Positions 63,549 to 64,000 of a stretch of DNA of 64,000 nt are shown piece by piece (the first letter of the stretch is position 1; every line of letters starts with the position of its first letter). This DNA is from Thermococcus sp. SY098. GTDB taxonomy: Archaea > Methanobacteriota_B > Thermococci > Thermococcales > Thermococcaceae. The stretch spans positions 124,001-188,000 of the forward strand of contig NZ_CP141821.1 in assembly GCF_035621495.1 (NCBI RefSeq). Direction: 5' to 3'. The translations under genes and the position numbers were made by a program. The notes under the pieces are model-generated. The model had not been told where the DNA came from and did not search any database. It saw only the letters and a program-made list of their open reading frames with translations.

Positions 63549-64000
63549 ATGATAATTGCAGTGAGCGGAACCCCTGGAGTGGGAAAGACCACAGTTGCAA
63601 AACTTTTGGCAGAAAAACTCGGATACATGTATGTCGACCTCAAGAAATTCGCAATTGGGCATGGGATTGGCGAGATTAAAGGAGATGAGCTTGAGGTTGA
63701 AATTGACGAGCTGGCATATTTCATTGAAAAAGAGCTTAAAGGAAAAAACGTTGTTCTTGATGGACATCTGAGTCATTTTATGCCTGCTGACCAGGTTATA
63801 ATCCTACGCCTGCACCCAAAGATTATTGGGGAAAGATTAAAGGAGAGGGGCTACAGCAGAGAAAAGATAAGTGAAAACGTTGAGGCTGAATTGGTTGATG
63901 TCTGCTTAGTTGAAGCCATTGACGAGCATGAGAATGTAATCGAAGTAGATACCACTGGAAAAACACCGGAGCAAGTCGTTGAAGAAATCTTAGATCTTTT
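63549..64000 (+). CDS. AK6/Fap7-type putative adenylate kinase, partial at window edge
   Basis: P-loop nucleotide kinase beginning [20 protein letters not shown] (Walker A), then [26 protein letters not shown] and [22 protein letters not shown] (lid region), as in the AK6/Fap7 family. These enzymes act as adenylate kinase/ATPase and assist small ribosomal subunit maturation. Start at ATG 63549 after GGTGAGAAA. The frame is open to base 64000, about 150 residues; the last ~30 lie beyond the window. Confidence 0.9.
   Translation, partial: MIIAVSGTPGVGKTTVAKLLAEKLGYMYVDLKKFAIGHGIGEIKGDELEVEIDELAYFIEKELKGKNVVLDGHLSHFMPADQVIILRLHPKIIGERLKERGYSREKISENVEAELVDVCLVEAIDEHENVIEVDTTGKTPEQVVEEILDL

Noticed and set aside
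1-64000. CRISPR arrays, insertion sequences or integrase sites
   Set aside because: No regularly spaced direct repeats, transposase frames or tRNA-associated attachment sites were seen anywhere in the window; the only mobile element recognised is the Lhr intein.

Overview
The window is chromosomal DNA of a hyperthermophilic euryarchaeon of the order Thermococcales, most likely Thermococcus or a close relative. This rests on a sulfhydrogenase operon in the order hydB-hydG-hydD-hydA, an Lhr helicase carrying an intein, a ThiD-ThiN fusion, CobY/CobZ-type cobalamin enzymes, GGTGA-type ribosome binding sites, TATA boxes about 26 nt upstream of leaderless starts, and GC-rich small RNAs in an otherwise AT-rich genome. 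Genes are densely packed, with many 4-bp ATGA overlaps and convergent 3' overlaps.

Layout. 1-6.1 kb: end of a thiamine gene, an unknown protein, and a BMP/nucleoside-type ABC importer (lipoprotein, ATPase, two permeases); the second permease carries a one-base frameshift. 6.1-12 kb: cell-surface proteins (a large anchored protein, a metal-binding ABC receptor with a C-terminal membrane anchor, a secreted HELGH metallopeptidase). 12-24.5 kb: housekeeping and conserved genes (purine phosphoribosyltransferase, M20 peptidase, DUF1576 membrane protein, cysteinyl-tRNA synthetase, FKBP isomerase, CPBP protease, a GNAT/zinc-ribbon/ABC-ATPase fusion, prolyl oligopeptidase). 24.5-31.6 kb: a decayed gene, an AAA ATPase, a PQQ-like propeller protein with a probable C-terminal frameshift, and intein-bearing lhr. 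31.6-38.8 kb: cytosolic NAD(P)-linked [NiFe] sulfhydrogenase with its maturation protease, divergent from three iron-sulfur/flavin genes; the divergent promoter holds a SurR-like site and a tiny leader ORF ahead of hydB. 38.8-53.7 kb: a cobalamin salvage and nucleotide-loop assembly region (cobD, cbiB, cobZ, cobS, cobY, cbiP, tandem btuF, cobT, cbiZ) with an embedded MntA-HepT toxin-antitoxin pair, a DUF234 ATPase, a uracil-DNA glycosylase-like gene and two radical SAM genes. 53.7-64 kb: regulators, membrane proteins, DHH phosphoesterase, CTP-dependent riboflavin kinase, endonuclease V, translin, S-adenosylmethionine synthetase and an AK6-type kinase.

Four small RNA genes not reported as ORFs stand out: two C/D box sRNAs (about 53743-53795 and 55553-55612, + strand) and two double-hairpin H/ACA guide RNAs (54403-54565 and 61635-61795, - strand). 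Each has a TATA-like element about 26 nt upstream of its predicted 5' end.

How the parts fit. The cobalamin genes describe salvage of imported cobinamide/B12: BtuF captures it, CbiZ strips the side chain, CbiP amidates, CobD and CbiB rebuild the aminopropanol arm, CobY and CobS activate and attach the lower ligand prepared by CobT, and CobZ dephosphorylates. The BtuC/BtuD transporter parts and the adenosyltransferase are not in the window. The hydrogenase and the divergent ferredoxin/GltA-like genes look like one NAD(P)H/ferredoxin/H2 electron-exchange locus under sulfur-responsive control. No CRISPR array, tRNA, rRNA or insertion sequence was recognised. All functional names come from reading motifs by eye; no database search was possible.
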